A DNA stretch of 64,000 nucleotides from Marinilabilia salmonicolor JCM 21150 (GCF_000259075.1 NZ_AJKI01000030.1:62001-126000), one strand, 5' to 3'; positions 53,584 to 63,620 are shown, counted from the first letter of the stretch. The notes: generated from the sequence alone by a model not told the origin. Made by a program: numbers and translations.

Positions 53584-54525
53584 TCATCCCCCATTATCAA
53601 AAACCAATGAATCGGGTGAAACATTATATCCTGTCACCAAACCAAGACCTCCGCTTACATTATTATATATCCTGATAGGATCGATAATAGGCAAATCATA
53701 GCCATATTCGGCGACTACCCTGCTCCGGTAATAATCGTAGAAACCCCGGGTATGCGACAACAACAAAAAGAATATTTTTCTGGAAGCCCCGTTCTGTTCA
53801 GGCTCTGAAGCATATTCCACCGGAAGATCTATTTTAAGATTATAATGCTCACCATTAAATAAGGTATCGGAAAAACAACCATCAAAATCAATTTCACCAA
53901 TAAGACTTCCTTCTTTCCCCTGCACAAAAAAGACAGGATCATTTTTGTCATAATTAATCTTTTCCTGTTCACAGTCCATGCCACCTTCTTCTATCCTGCA
54001 TGTTTGCTCAAAAACAATCAACTGATAATAATTCTTTTCTGCAGGCGGATCTGAAATAGAAAGCGTACAATTAAGCACCCACTTCTCACCATTCTTACTA
54101 TCATTTCTCAACACAGTACTTGTATCAGACAACAAAAATGGAACAGCATCCGGAATAACCGTTTTTCCTGAAACTCTCTCTCCGCTTCCATCAGCAGCCT
54201 CAATCATAATAGAATCTCCGGGTTCAAAATTCACTTCCGGTCTGTTAGCCCAAGCCCTATCGAAAGGAAAAATAAAATCATCTACAATCCTATTATTCTG
54301 ATAAATGGTCACACTTCCGTTGTAAACCCTTTCAAAATCGTCCACAGAAAGATGGCTCACACTTTTACTCAAATGCACCTGCATAACAGAATCGGGCGCG
54401 ATAAAAGAGTATAAAACCAGGCGACCTCCCCGTTCTTCCATCTCTAGTTCAATCTCCTTTTCACACGAAAAAGAGAGCAATGCCATCAATAACAGTATAA
54501 GCCAATTCTTAAACACAATTATCAA
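53584..54525 (-). CDS. DUF4249 lipoprotein
   Basis: 313 residues with a lipobox at LSFSCEKE (Cys21). DUF4249 features include LVLYSFIAPDSVMQVHLSKSVSHL near the start and FFLLLSHTRGFYDYYRSR in the C-terminal half. These lipoproteins accompany TonB receptors with a carboxypeptidase-like domain and likely sit at the outer membrane. It overlaps the receptor gene by 4 bases, so the two are translationally coupled. Confidence 0.85.
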   Translation of the reverse strand: MIIVFKNWLILLLMALLSFSCEKEIELEMEERGGRLVLYSFIAPDSVMQVHLSKSVSHLSVDDFERVYNGSVTIYQNNRIVDDFIFPFDRAWANRPEVNFEPGDSIMIEAADGSGERVSGKTVIPDAVPFLLSDTSTVLRNDSKNGEKWVLNCTLSISDPPAEKNYYQLIVFEQTCRIEEGGMDCEQEKINYDKNDPVFFVQGKEGSLIGEIDFDGCFSDTLFNGEHYNLKIDLPVEYASEPEQNGASRKIFFLLLSHTRGFYDYYRSRVVAEYGYDLPIIDPIRIYNNVSGGLGLVTGYNVSPDSLVFDNGG

Positions 54526-57188
54526 AACTTAAATGAATACCTTACATATGGAATAGGGAACGGGAAAAGGCTCAACTGTTTTAGTTGTCGCATTGCACTT
54601 CCCTCCGGATTGTTTTCACTTTCGCTAAAATATAACAAAAATGGATTTTGACGCCCATATGCATTAATAACACCAAAACTCCAGGTCCGTTCACCTCTTT
54701 TTTTCTTTTTAGTAAAATTAACACCCAGATCTAACCTGTGGAAAGAGGGCATACGATAATTATTCAATGATCCAACACTCTCAGAATAACCAAATTCAGA
54801 AGGTTTCGTCCAGTTTAAAGCAGGAGCATAATATTTTTCTTCAGGCAAAGTAACAGGATTTCCGGAACCAAACATCCAGGTCAAACTACCGGTAACACGA
54901 TTGTTGAAACGATAATTCATAAACAAACTGGCATCATGTCTTCTGTCAAATCTTGCAGGAAATGACTTGCCGCTATTCAGCTCAGGAAAATGAACCATTG
55001 TACGAGCATAGGTATATCCAAGCCATCCGGTAAGATCTCCTTTATTTTTTTGCAACAGCAATTCACCTCCATATGATTCACCGCTTCCGGTCGTAAGTTT
55101 ATCTTCCCAGGTGGTACTGTAATCGAAAAACCCGGTACTCTCTTTATAGGCAAGGATATTCTTGTACGTCTTGGCGTAAGCTTCCAGTGAGAGAATAAAA
55201 CGCCTCTTTTGACCAAGATGGAAATCTACACCCAAAGTTGCCTGATCAGAATGCATAGGCTTAATCCGATCACTTACCGGCAACCACAAATCAGTAGGCA
55301 AAGAATAACCGGCAGTACCAACCATATGCACAAATTGTGACATTCGGGAGACAGTACCTTTAATATCTGCGGAATTGGTAAGCACATACCGCAAAGACAA
55401 TCTGGGTTCCACGGACCAGTAGGGTTCTCCCTCACCAAGAAAAAGAGCTGAATGAATACCCGCATTGACAAAAAACCGGTTGTCTAGCGAAAATTCATTT
55501 TCCAGATACCCCCGGTACTCCTGACCTGAAACAAGGACATCACTTACGGACTTCTCTTCTGTTGTCCCTGAAGCACCGGATTCCTTAACCAAATCAACAC
55601 CCGGATTAAAACGATGAACAACCCCGCTGGCACCAAATCTCAGGATATAATTAGAACGGTAAAAGTTTTCAAAATCAGCCTTAAGGGTGAAATCCTGTAT
55701 TCCACTAAGGTATCTTTGCTCATATGTATTCAGCACTTCCTGCGCCTCATCACTTTGTTTGAGCCCTATGAAAAAACGGTAATTGGAATAAGTAGCCGTA
55801 ACATTTGAAAACAATTTGGGTGTCACTACGTAATTCCAACGCAAAGCACCGGTAAAGTTACCCCACCCGGCATTACTCTCATCATTAATGGTAATATTGT
55901 CTGTTAGCTGATTATCACCAACCCTGACATCAAAATCCCTGTAATTGTAAAGTGTATAGAGTTTATCCCGCCCCCAATAGGAGCTAAGGAATATTTTACT
56001 CCGTTCTGAAACTTCATGACTAATTTTCCCGTTCAAATCAAAAAAGTAATAATTTGTTTTATCATCAGCACCTAATTGATATAGAGCAGCTAAAGCGTCT
56101 ACATAAGTCCTGCGGAATGAAAGTGCAAAAGTTGTTTTATCATTAAAAACAGGTCCATCAAGCGAGACACCTGAAGAAAGTAACCCTAAAGAAACACTTC
56201 CACCAACCTTTTCTTTCCTTCCCTCTTTCATACGCACATCAACAACCGATGAAAGACGCCCTCCATATCGGGCAGGGAATCCGTCTTTGGTAACCGAAAC
56301 CTGATTTACGGCATCCGTATTAAAAATGGAAAAGAACCCCAACAAATGACCCACATTATAAACCGGCACATCATCCAGCAGGACCATGTTTTGGTCAGGT
56401 CCCCCACCCCTGACAAACAGTCCGGTAAAACCTTCAGAGCCACTTTGAATTCCCGGAAGCATCTGAATTCCACGCATCAGATCAGACTCTCCGAACAGAG
56501 CCGGTGCATCGACAATCCGATCCATGGATACCCGGGCTGCACCGAAGCTCCCTCCTCTCAACATATTCGGCATTCGCGAGCCTAGTATAGAAACCTCCGG
56601 CAATTCTATATTAGGTTTCAATAAAAAATAAATCACGGTATCGGAAGTGAGCTCAAAATGCTTTTTTTCAGCATTATAGCCCACATAAGAAGAATACAAA
56701 TCTACCGGCCCTCCCTGAAGAGTCAGACTGAAAAAACCATAATAATTGGTGGCAGTTCCCTCATATCGGTTCTCACTAAAGACATTAGCCCCAATCAAAC
56801 GCTCTCCCGATCGGGCATCACTCACATATCCCAGTATGGTAAACGATTGTTCCGAAAGTTTTAGTGGGCGCACAATTAATTTATTCCTCCGTTCAACAAA
56901 GTCAAAGGGACAATCACGAAAAATATCATGAAGAAAACCAACCAGTGTGTTTCGGGACGAAGAAAGAAAAACATTCTCCTTTAAGCAAAGCCTGGAACTG
57001 TAACTGATTATAGTTCCACTCTTCTCCTGAAGATGTTCAATCAATTCAACGGAGGAACCTCTGGTTTTATCCACCACAAACACCTCTGATTCAGCAGTCT
57101 GAGCGACGCACAAAACAATGGTCATTGCCCACAGGACAACGACCATCACATATTTAATTATATTTTTGATTCCAGGCATCAATCTCAA
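54522..57188 (-). CDS. TonB-dependent receptor with STN and carboxypeptidase-regulatory-like domains
   Basis: 888 residues. Signal peptide, then an STN signalling domain (about 36-110; STIISYSSRLCLKENV...DCPFDFVERRNKLIV), a carboxypeptidase-like beta domain (about 115-190), a plug (RGIQMLPGIQSGSEGFTGLFVRGGGPDQNMVLLDDVPVYN), and a 22-strand-type barrel ending in VRYSFKF. The STN domain contacts FecR, which fits the FecR and ECF sigma genes upstream. Substrate unknown; no SusD partner is present, DUF4249 takes that place. Confidence 0.92.
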   Translation of the reverse strand: MRLMPGIKNIIKYVMVVVLWAMTIVLCVAQTAESEVFVVDKTRGSSVELIEHLQEKSGTIISYSSRLCLKENVFLSSSRNTLVGFLHDIFRDCPFDFVERRNKLIVRPLKLSEQSFTILGYVSDARSGERLIGANVFSENRYEGTATNYYGFFSLTLQGGPVDLYSSYVGYNAEKKHFELTSDTVIYFLLKPNIELPEVSILGSRMPNMLRGGSFGAARVSMDRIVDAPALFGESDLMRGIQMLPGIQSGSEGFTGLFVRGGGPDQNMVLLDDVPVYNVGHLLGFFSIFNTDAVNQVSVTKDGFPARYGGRLSSVVDVRMKEGRKEKVGGSVSLGLLSSGVSLDGPVFNDKTTFALSFRRTYVDALAALYQLGADDKTNYYFFDLNGKISHEVSERSKIFLSSYWGRDKLYTLYNYRDFDVRVGDNQLTDNITINDESNAGWGNFTGALRWNYVVTPKLFSNVTATYSNYRFFIGLKQSDEAQEVLNTYEQRYLSGIQDFTLKADFENFYRSNYILRFGASGVVHRFNPGVDLVKESGASGTTEEKSVSDVLVSGQEYRGYLENEFSLDNRFFVNAGIHSALFLGEGEPYWSVEPRLSLRYVLTNSADIKGTVSRMSQFVHMVGTAGYSLPTDLWLPVSDRIKPMHSDQATLGVDFHLGQKRRFILSLEAYAKTYKNILAYKESTGFFDYSTTWEDKLTTGSGESYGGELLLQKNKGDLTGWLGYTYARTMVHFPELNSGKSFPARFDRRHDASLFMNYRFNNRVTGSLTWMFGSGNPVTLPEEKYYAPALNWTKPSEFGYSESVGSLNNYRMPSFHRLDLGVNFTKKKKRGERTWSFGVINAYGRQNPFLLYFSESENNPEGSAMRQLKQLSLFPFPIPYVRYSFKF

Positions 57189-57221
57189 GAGTGTATTCAG
57201 TCGTTGAATAAACTCCCGAAA

Positions 57222-58196
57222 TTACTCAGAGATTATCAAAACTCCTCCATTTAAGATAAATTTTTTATCAAAATGAATTGCAAGTTCGTCTAAAACCTCT
57301 TTAATATTCTGATTCCGAAAGGATGTTGTAACCAACACATCGCTTTGCGTATTGATTTTTACATCATTAATTTCCTTGTAATGATTTTTGAGAATTTTGG
57401 CAATTTTATCCAGGGGACACTGTGAAAACTTTAATTCTCCGGTTTTCCAGGCAAGGAAGTTATCATCCTTTATGGGAGCAACCATCAATTCACGATTCTG
57501 AACCACTGCGGAATTCCCTGCAAGTACTTTTTTAGTGTGTCTGCGATATTGAATGGCCACGGAACCTTCGGTAACATTCAGTTCCATTTTATCCAGCCCC
57601 TCACCTGTCTGCAAATGAAAAGCAGTTCCAAGTACCTCAACATCCACGCCTTCGGGTGATTTCACCAAAAACGGGTTTCCGGTATCATGAGTAACCTCAA
57701 AAAAACCTTCTCCGTCGAGCGAAACAGTCCGTTTTCCATCTTCAAAGTTCTTCAGATATTTTAGCGATGAATAGTTGTTCAGATAAACGATACTGTTATC
57801 CGGCAACCTTAAGGAATCAATCTGTTCTCCTGTCTGAAAAGCACTCCAGCGTCCAAATCCGGGTACATTCCAGTAAACATACACTGCACTGCTCACTGCA
57901 AGCATCACAATAACAGCTGCAGCAATACGTGAAAACGCAGTGAAAATTCCTATTTCCCGTTTCTTTCCGGGGAAGTTAATCCGCTCACGAATAGCATTCC
58001 AGTCCCTGGATAACAGGTCTCCTGACAACATGCTCTGATAATCTGCATCCCAAACTTGTTTGAAATCTTCCAAATACTGCTTGTTTTCTGCTGACTCTGA
58101 CCGCCAATCTTCAATTTGACGAATCTCAGCAGATGTGCAATCTCCGGAGAAATATCTGACAAGTAAGTCAGCATTTATGGGTCTTAATGTTTCCAT
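57222..58196 (-). CDS. FecR-family anti-sigma/signal transducer
   Basis: 324 residues from ATG 58196 (METLRPINADLLVRYFSG); an ATG at 58214 is also possible. N-terminal sigma-binding region, a single membrane helix (about 86-105 from the longer start), then a periplasmic FecR domain (QIDSLRLPDNSIVYLNNYSSLKY...LDGEGFFEVTHDTGNPFLV) and a C-terminal DUF4974-like part ending in FILNGGVLIISE. Relays receptor occupancy to the ECF sigma factor. Confidence 0.92.
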   Translation of the reverse strand: METLRPINADLLVRYFSGDCTSAEIRQIEDWRSESAENKQYLEDFKQVWDADYQSMLSGDLLSRDWNAIRERINFPGKKREIGIFTAFSRIAAAVIVMLAVSSAVYVYWNVPGFGRWSAFQTGEQIDSLRLPDNSIVYLNNYSSLKYLKNFEDGKRTVSLDGEGFFEVTHDTGNPFLVKSPEGVDVEVLGTAFHLQTGEGLDKMELNVTEGSVAIQYRRHTKKVLAGNSAVVQNRELMVAPIKDDNFLAWKTGELKFSQCPLDKIAKILKNHYKEINDVKINTQSDVLVTTSFRNQNIKEVLDELAIHFDKKFILNGGVLIISE

Positions 58197-58271
58197 AAAA
58201 AAATTTTTCGGCACATCAATGTCTTTACAAATAATAAAGATCTACTCAATGCTTCCGAACTCATGAACCTA

Positions 58272-58442
58272 TTAATGAAATTGCATAAGTCCGAATAATA
58301 CCGGGTCCTCTTCTTTTATCTCTTCCGACGGGGAAACAGCCTCAATCTTTTTATTTTCCATTACTTCATTAGCTTGCTTTGCCAACTCTTCATCGGCCGG
58401 TGTGCCGATAATATCGGCAAATAGCTGTAATAAGAATTCCAT
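58272..58442 (-). CDS. Small acidic protein between the sigma factor and FecR
   Basis: A 56-residue ORF with ATG at 58442: MEFLLQLFADIIGTP at the start, a run of Glu/Lys in the middle (EIKEEDP) and FGLMQFH at the end. It lies in the otherwise empty 320-base gap, on the operon strand, 93 bases after the sigma gene and 75 bases before FecR. No family is recognised. It may be a small accessory of the signalling system. Confidence 0.55.
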   Translation of the reverse strand: MEFLLQLFADIIGTPADEELAKQANEVMENKKIEAVSPSEEIKEEDPVLFGLMQFH

Positions 58443-58535
58443 AATTCCTCTTTTTTAAGTAACTAATTAAAAAAAGCCAAGCTTCCCCATTCATCTATTA
58501 AGACAATCCGGAAACCTTTCACACGTATCCGGTTT

Positions 58536-59177
58536 TTACTTTAAAATGATTCTAATTAAAGCATCCAGCGCAATCACACTCCCGACTAACGACAAGAACC
58601 CGTGGATCAACAGGTCTTTACGTATTTTCTTAAGTGCCTTACTGATTTGAGTTTCAACAGTTCTTTTTGATATGGACAGTTGGTCAGCAATTTCACCATT
58701 GGCGACACCATCACGCCGGCTCATGATAAATATTTTCTGACACTGAGGTGGTAAGGCATCCACGACCTTTGCAATTCGGTTTTGCATTTCATCCACACCT
58801 GAGATCTCTTCATACGCATCCCCTTCAGATTGTTCCTCAAAAATCCTGTGATGATGCTCACGTTGCATTTTATCCCGCTTTAACACGTTTAATGCCCTGT
58901 TACGAACTGATTGATAGAGATGTGCCTTTAGTGAAGTATGAATACTGATGCTTTCCCGTTTGTCGTAAAGACTTACAAAAACATCCTGCACCACATTTCT
59001 TGAGGAGTCGAGATCGTTTAGAAACCGAAAGGCAAAAGTAACCAACAACTGGTAGTAAGCATCAAAAAGATGGCGGAATGCTGATTCATCACCGGCAGCA
59101 ATCCCCATGAGAAGTTGATTTTCAGACAACTCTCTATGTGCCAATGTATCAATATGCTGCTTTTTCCCCCGGCCCAA
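58536..59177 (-). CDS. ECF RNA polymerase sigma factor
   Basis: 213 residues. Region 2 (ESAFRHLFDAYYQLLVTFAFRFLNDLDSSRNVVQDVFVSLYDKR) and region 4 (ALPPQCQKIFIMSRRDGVANGEIADQLSISKRTVETQISKALKKIRKDL) match the Bacteroidota ECF expansion. The last about 25 residues are hydrophobic (GFLSLVGSVIALDALIRIIL), which could tether it to the membrane. It heads the sigma-FecR-TonB receptor-DUF4249 set. Confidence 0.93.
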   Translation of the reverse strand: MGRGKKQHIDTLAHRELSENQLLMGIAAGDESAFRHLFDAYYQLLVTFAFRFLNDLDSSRNVVQDVFVSLYDKRESISIHTSLKAHLYQSVRNRALNVLKRDKMQREHHHRIFEEQSEGDAYEEISGVDEMQNRIAKVVDALPPQCQKIFIMSRRDGVANGEIADQLSISKRTVETQISKALKKIRKDLLIHGFLSLVGSVIALDALIRIILK

Positions 59178-59568
59178 TTGTGATAAACTTTAAAATTTCG
59201 GATAGCTATTATGCCCTACTACAGGTTTCCATTAACAATCGTACAAAAGTAACGAATTGAAGATGATTTTATCTAAAAAATATGCGAAATTTGATGTTTA
59301 ACTGCTTGTCAACTTTTGTTGTTGTTAACTTCATTTAATCAGCTAAAAAAAACCGGAAAAGGTTCAACATTCTTAAACCGTTGGTTGAATATAAGCTGAA
59401 TTACTACATATAGGTAGTAAAGCAGGAAATGGAGGAGTTTTATAGTGGTATCAAAGGTACAGCCAGGAGAGAACCTATATTAAAATAGCCTGAAGCGTTG
59501 GCCCCAGGCTATTTTTCTCAGCCCTTAAAACGGTTTACAATTAAGTTGTTTTGCTTATAAATCAGATG
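59178..59568. other. Intergenic region upstream of the sigma operon
   Basis: About 390 bases. It holds the probable promoter of the sigma gene and a terminator for the outer-membrane protein gene (59482-59517). No gene seen. Confidence 0.4.
59482..59517. terminator. Bidirectional hairpin
   Basis: AAAATAGCCTG / CAGGCTATTTT stem with a 14-base loop. Flanking T's suit either direction; the gene ending at 59569 on the minus strand is the likely user. Confidence 0.65.
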
Positions 59569-60150
59569 TTAGAATTTATAAATAAAACCAATGGCTGTAT
59601 TTAGCAGATACTCCTGTACTGAATAACCATCATTTATTCCAAATTTAAACGAAGAGGTATCATTACTGCTGCTAGTGAAGGCAAAAACAGAAGGCATAAG
59701 CATATTAAACCCCCAATTTTCATTGAATGCGTAAGTTATACCCGGACGCACTCTCAGTCCTATTGAATTAGAACTATCCATTGAAGTTCCATCGGCAAAT
59801 TCCCCCCCATAAAAATTCAGAGGCAATTCCCCTTGTCCGAAAATTTTAAAATTCCCTAAATTGGCAAAGGAGTATCTTGCAAATGGAATAATTGATGTTG
59901 TTGTGTTTTTTTGTGTGCCTGCAGGATCCTCATCTTTAAGCGTGGAAAATCCAAGCCTTCCACCTATAGCCCAACTACTGTTAAGATTATAGCCAAATTC
60001 AGGCATCAAGGTTGTTCTTGATGTCGTTAAATCATTGGATGTGTTGCTGGAAATATTAATTGTACCTCCAAGCCACATAGTTCCTTCCTGAGCAGATGCA
60101 GAAATAAACATAATCAATGTAAAAGTAATAGAAAAAACAATCCGTTTCAT
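59569..60150 (-). CDS. Small outer-membrane beta-barrel protein
   Basis: 193 residues. Signal peptide ending ISASAQEG, then alternating strands (TLMPEFGYNLNSSWAIGGRLGFS, IPFARYSFANLGNFKIFGQGE, IGLRVRPGITYAFNENWGFNML) and a C-terminal Phe (FIYKF), typical of 8-strand OmpW/OmpA-like porin folds. Role unknown. Confidence 0.85.
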   Translation of the reverse strand: MKRIVFSITFTLIMFISASAQEGTMWLGGTINISSNTSNDLTTSRTTLMPEFGYNLNSSWAIGGRLGFSTLKDEDPAGTQKNTTTSIIPFARYSFANLGNFKIFGQGELPLNFYGGEFADGTSMDSSNSIGLRVRPGITYAFNENWGFNMLMPSVFAFTSSSNDTSSFKFGINDGYSVQEYLLNTAIGFIYKF

Positions 60151-60312
60151 AAATAATGTTTAATGATTAGTTAAAAGAAGATTAGAACTTAATTTATAGA
60201 AATTATTGTATCTAAATATAGAAAAAGGATGCATAATTCAATCCCAAAATTAAGCAACAATATTTTGTATTCATAAATAATCCGTTGCATAAGCCCCTGC
60301 CAATCAAAATTC

Positions 60313-60348
60313 GCCTGTTGATAAAGCAGAGCTGACAGGCATTTTTTT
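60313..60348 (+). terminator. Orphan terminator-like hairpin
   Basis: GCCTGT / ACAGGC with a 16-base loop and seven T's, but no forward gene lies upstream. It could end a small RNA or attenuate the 60518 gene. The flanking gap (60151-60517) has no other recognised feature. Confidence 0.4.
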
Positions 60349-60517
60349 AAAACTTTTCCAACCATAATAAATTTTACTCGTCTTGAAGAAAAGAATTTTT
60401 TACCCGAATGTTCTCTTGATGGTTTTACTCCGTTTTGGAGTACCCCGTGTTGTTGATCGTTGAGGTTTGATTTACCAGGAAAGAATGTTTGTCATAACCA
60501 AACTTTAACATCAACCT

Positions 60518-60748
60518 ATGAAGAATATTTTACTCCTTTCATTATTTATTTTCTCACTTTCTTCCCCGGCCCAAAATCCCGGAATTTTACTGAATACAAC
60601 AAACTGGTCAAAGGTAGATTTAAAAAGCCTTTTGTGCGAAGAATTACCTACCTGCCGTGCAATGGTAAGCACTCTGACACACCCCGGCATTGGCAAAGAA
60701 TCTACCGCCACCTGCTCTAAAATGATAATCTTAAATGCCACCTCCTGA
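60518..60748 (+). CDS. Small secreted protein, hypothetical
   Basis: 76 residues with a good signal peptide (MKNILLLSLFIFSLSSPAQ) followed by a short domain with three Cys (LCEELPTC and ATCSKM). The start sits in the ATCAACCTATGAAG context similar to other Bacteroidota starts. It may instead be the start of a larger gene lost to a frameshift. No family recognised. Confidence 0.4.
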   Translation: MKNILLLSLFIFSLSSPAQNPGILLNTTNWSKVDLKSLLCEELPTCRAMVSTLTHPGIGKESTATCSKMIILNATS

Positions 60749-60787
60749 GAGAATGGCAGTATTATATAACAATCTAAAAAAATAAAA

Positions 60788-61291
60788 ATGACTTATTCAA
60801 CTAAAGTTTTAAAGGGCCTGATTGCCGTATTGACAGTCCTTATGTTTGTACAGTGCGAGAAGGATGAAACCTCTCCAAAGCAAGACAATACCATCCAAAT
60901 GAATGGAAATGATTTTACCATATCTTCCGCCACAATGATGGGTGTGTCTATTGGCGATAGCGGACATACGGGAATAGCACTTATCAGCGCAAGTGAGACG
61001 CAAGCCAATTCAATAACCATCGACGTGGAATCATTTACTCGTGAAACGATTGAAGGAGCTTATGCTTATCCGGAAGCTGAAGGCAAAAAACTACTTGACG
61101 ATTGGTTGACAAACTATTCCGTTTTTGATGGCTCAACAATGGAATCGTCGAACCTTGAAGCCGGAGAAGTTACCATCAATCATAATGGAGACAACAATTA
61201 TACCGTTGAAATGAACCTGGTAATGGTTGATGGTGTGATTTTTTCGGGTTCGTTTACAGGTGATTTTCAGGTGATGTTTAATAATCAATGA
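60788..61291 (+). CDS. Hypothetical lipoprotein
   Basis: 167 residues. Lipobox LMFVQCEKDE (Cys23). The rest is rich in Thr, Ser and Asn with beta patterns (IEGAYAYPEAEGKKLLDDWL; GEVTINHNGDNNYTVEMNLVMVDG) and ends in a short sheet-like segment. It resembles small Bacteroidota lipoproteins of unknown function. It is followed 108 bases later by a secreted barrel-like protein on the same strand. Confidence 0.7.
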   Translation: MTYSTKVLKGLIAVLTVLMFVQCEKDETSPKQDNTIQMNGNDFTISSATMMGVSIGDSGHTGIALISASETQANSITIDVESFTRETIEGAYAYPEAEGKKLLDDWLTNYSVFDGSTMESSNLEAGEVTINHNGDNNYTVEMNLVMVDGVIFSGSFTGDFQVMFNNQ

Positions 61292-61398
61292 TACACCCAT
61301 CAGACTTCTTATTGGTGTCAAAACGAGCATAAAAAAAATTCAATAATCATGACCATTGCTTCGATTTGCTTTGGCCGAATTCAAAACAAAACCTTGAA

Positions 61399-61974
61399 AT
61401 GAAAAAAACATTACTTGTCTTTACCGTACTTAGTATTTTTATTGTCAACTGTCGTGCCCAGGAAGATATATCACAGTATTTTGATGACGACGGCATATCC
61501 GAATACAGCAAATTAGTAAAAATTGGAATTGATCTTTTTAATGGAGAATATTCTGTATTGTATGAAAAGGAGATAATTAGAAATTTGTCCGTTGAAGCAT
61601 CTATGGGATTGATTTCTATTAGTCGCCAAAGTAACCTGCACAATTACGACCCTCGTTATGATCTCCCTCAATCGGGTACCGGAATCTTCTTCGCTGCCAA
61701 CATCCGTCTATATTTAAGGGAATATTACGAACAATGGTACATCGGGGTTCAGCCCAAATTAAATATTATGGGGGGTAAGCTAATGACCGACATTGTCTTT
61801 TTTAACGGTGGATATCAACTTCCTCTTCAAAAAAATTTAACGCTTGATATTAATCTAGGTATGGGCGTTAGAACATACAAATACAAAGAAGAGGTTACAT
61901 CTGTTATCACTATCGAAGAAGGGGATTCACACTTCTATTTTCCGGCAGCAATAAAGCTTGGATACGCATTTTAA
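61399..61974 (+). CDS. Secreted/outer-membrane hypothetical protein
   Basis: 191 residues from ATG 61399 (MKKTLLVFTVLSIFIVNCRAQ signal peptide). Mature region shows alternating strands (FNGEYSVLYEKEIIRNLSVEASMGLISI, IGVQPKLNIMGGKLM, LTLDINLGMGVRTYKYKEE) and a C-terminal aromatic residue (LGYAF), suggesting a small beta barrel. Upstream frame to 61366 lacks an ATG and would disrupt the signal. Confidence 0.75.
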   Translation: MKKTLLVFTVLSIFIVNCRAQEDISQYFDDDGISEYSKLVKIGIDLFNGEYSVLYEKEIIRNLSVEASMGLISISRQSNLHNYDPRYDLPQSGTGIFFAANIRLYLREYYEQWYIGVQPKLNIMGGKLMTDIVFFNGGYQLPLQKNLTLDINLGMGVRTYKYKEEVTSVITIEEGDSHFYFPAAIKLGYAF

Positions 61975-61994
61975 TTCTCAAAAAAGCTAAGATT

Positions 61995-63620
61995 ATGAAG
62001 ACAATACTGATATTTTCACTTATAATATCTGCAACATTTTGCTTATCGGCAGAAGAAATTAATTACACCGTAAAATCTACCAAAGTGGAATGGAATAAAT
62101 TACCGAGGGGTAACACAGGGCTGAAGGCGATTGGATCCATCAATGATCGTGCCTACATTCTGTTTCAACCCTTTATTGCTATCCACAACGGACCCACCAT
62201 AGGAGGTGGAAATTCGGGCCATTACATAGGAATGTTTGATAAAAATGTTAATCTGGTTAAAAAAACAAAACTGGATCTTGGACCGGATGGTAAGAAGGTT
62301 GATTTTGAGGGTGCTCAAATCATCAACAATAAAATTCTCGCTTTCTTTTCCTTTCAAAATGAAAAAAGTAAAAGTCACTACCTGTTTTCCCGCTCAGTTA
62401 ACCCTGAAACACTTGAGCTGAATGATGATGCAAAAATGATTGGGGAGCTGGACTATTCAGGAATCAGTAAATACAAAAGAACTTCGGTTCAATATGAGAT
62501 CTCAGAAGATGAGAGTAAAATAATGTTTTTTTATACCGTTCTAAACAGAAAAAATGAGCCCCTGCGTTTTGCTGTTTATGTTTATGACCACAACCTTAAT
62601 TCATTATGGCAGAACAGTGTGGTTCCAAATTTTAAAGAAGGTGTATTTAGCTATAAGCAATTCCGGGTTGACAACAATAGCGATGTGTATTTATTGGGAG
62701 CCCATTATGCAGATAAGAAAAACTACTTTGATTCGGGTAAGTTTAATGCTTATAATTTCTTTTCGAAGGATACCTATTTTACCGATGTTCCAAACTTCAC
62801 ATATCAGTTATATAAATTCTCGGATGGTGGAACTAACGAAACCTCTTCGGACATTCATCTCAATTCGAAATTTGTAAGAAGTATGAATTTCAACGTAATA
62901 AATGGGAGAACGCAGGTTAACGGAGTCTTTTCTGACCCTGAAACCATAAGTGCAAGAGGTGCTTTTGCCTTTACGCTGGATGTTGAAAGCGGAGAAAAAA
63001 CTGAAATGACCTTTGAAAATTTCTCAGTTGACCTGATAGAAGAAGGGTTTTCTGAAAAACAGTTAAACCGCTTTAGACGCAGTTTAAAAGATAAATCGGA
63101 ATACGACCCGTTTGATTATCACGTAAGCGAAATTAAAACGCTGGATGACCGAACTAAATATTATACAGCCGAACAATTTATCACCGGCACAAAAAAAGAA
63201 CAAAGTGGCAATCAGATAACTTATACTCCTATCTATCACCACAACAACGTGTTCATTATACTTTTAAATGCAGATAATTCAATAAAAGGTATTGAAAAGA
63301 TAAGCAAAAACCAATACTCTTTAAGGACTTCCAAATACAATTCCTTTATTGATTTTGAGAAAAATGGGAGCTTGTATTTTATTTACAATACCATAGAAAA
63401 GAAAGATGGGTTGTTTAAGAATGCCGAATTAGGCGAGACCTATATCACAAAGATTGATGGTAGCGGAAAAACATCGGAAATATATAAAAGTCCTGAATCC
63501 TCTAAAACTCCTCTAATGATGCCTGGGACAAAGGTAGAACTTCACAATCATTCAATACTGTACGGTATGATGTCAGGCAACTTCAGAAATTATATGTTCG
63601 AAATTATTGATGTTAAATAG
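61995..63620 (+). CDS. Secreted protein of unknown function (beta-propeller-like)
   Basis: 541 residues with a signal peptide (MKTILIFSLIISATFCLSA). The body has repeated strand-rich blocks and could be a beta-propeller, with no catalytic motif recognised. Motif-like patches are LPRGNTGLKAIGSINDRAYILFQP and NSIKGIEKISKNQYS. It follows the secreted protein gene by 20 bases. Its stop TAG lies in TAAATAG, directly joined to a MITE-like end. Confidence 0.75.
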   Translation: MKTILIFSLIISATFCLSAEEINYTVKSTKVEWNKLPRGNTGLKAIGSINDRAYILFQPFIAIHNGPTIGGGNSGHYIGMFDKNVNLVKKTKLDLGPDGKKVDFEGAQIINNKILAFFSFQNEKSKSHYLFSRSVNPETLELNDDAKMIGELDYSGISKYKRTSVQYEISEDESKIMFFYTVLNRKNEPLRFAVYVYDHNLNSLWQNSVVPNFKEGVFSYKQFRVDNNSDVYLLGAHYADKKNYFDSGKFNAYNFFSKDTYFTDVPNFTYQLYKFSDGGTNETSSDIHLNSKFVRSMNFNVINGRTQVNGVFSDPETISARGAFAFTLDVESGEKTEMTFENFSVDLIEEGFSEKQLNRFRRSLKDKSEYDPFDYHVSEIKTLDDRTKYYTAEQFITGTKKEQSGNQITYTPIYHHNNVFIILLNADNSIKGIEKISKNQYSLRTSKYNSFIDFEKNGSLYFIYNTIEKKDGLFKNAELGETYITKIDGSGKTSEIYKSPESSKTPLMMPGTKVELHNHSILYGMMSGNFRNYMFEIIDVK

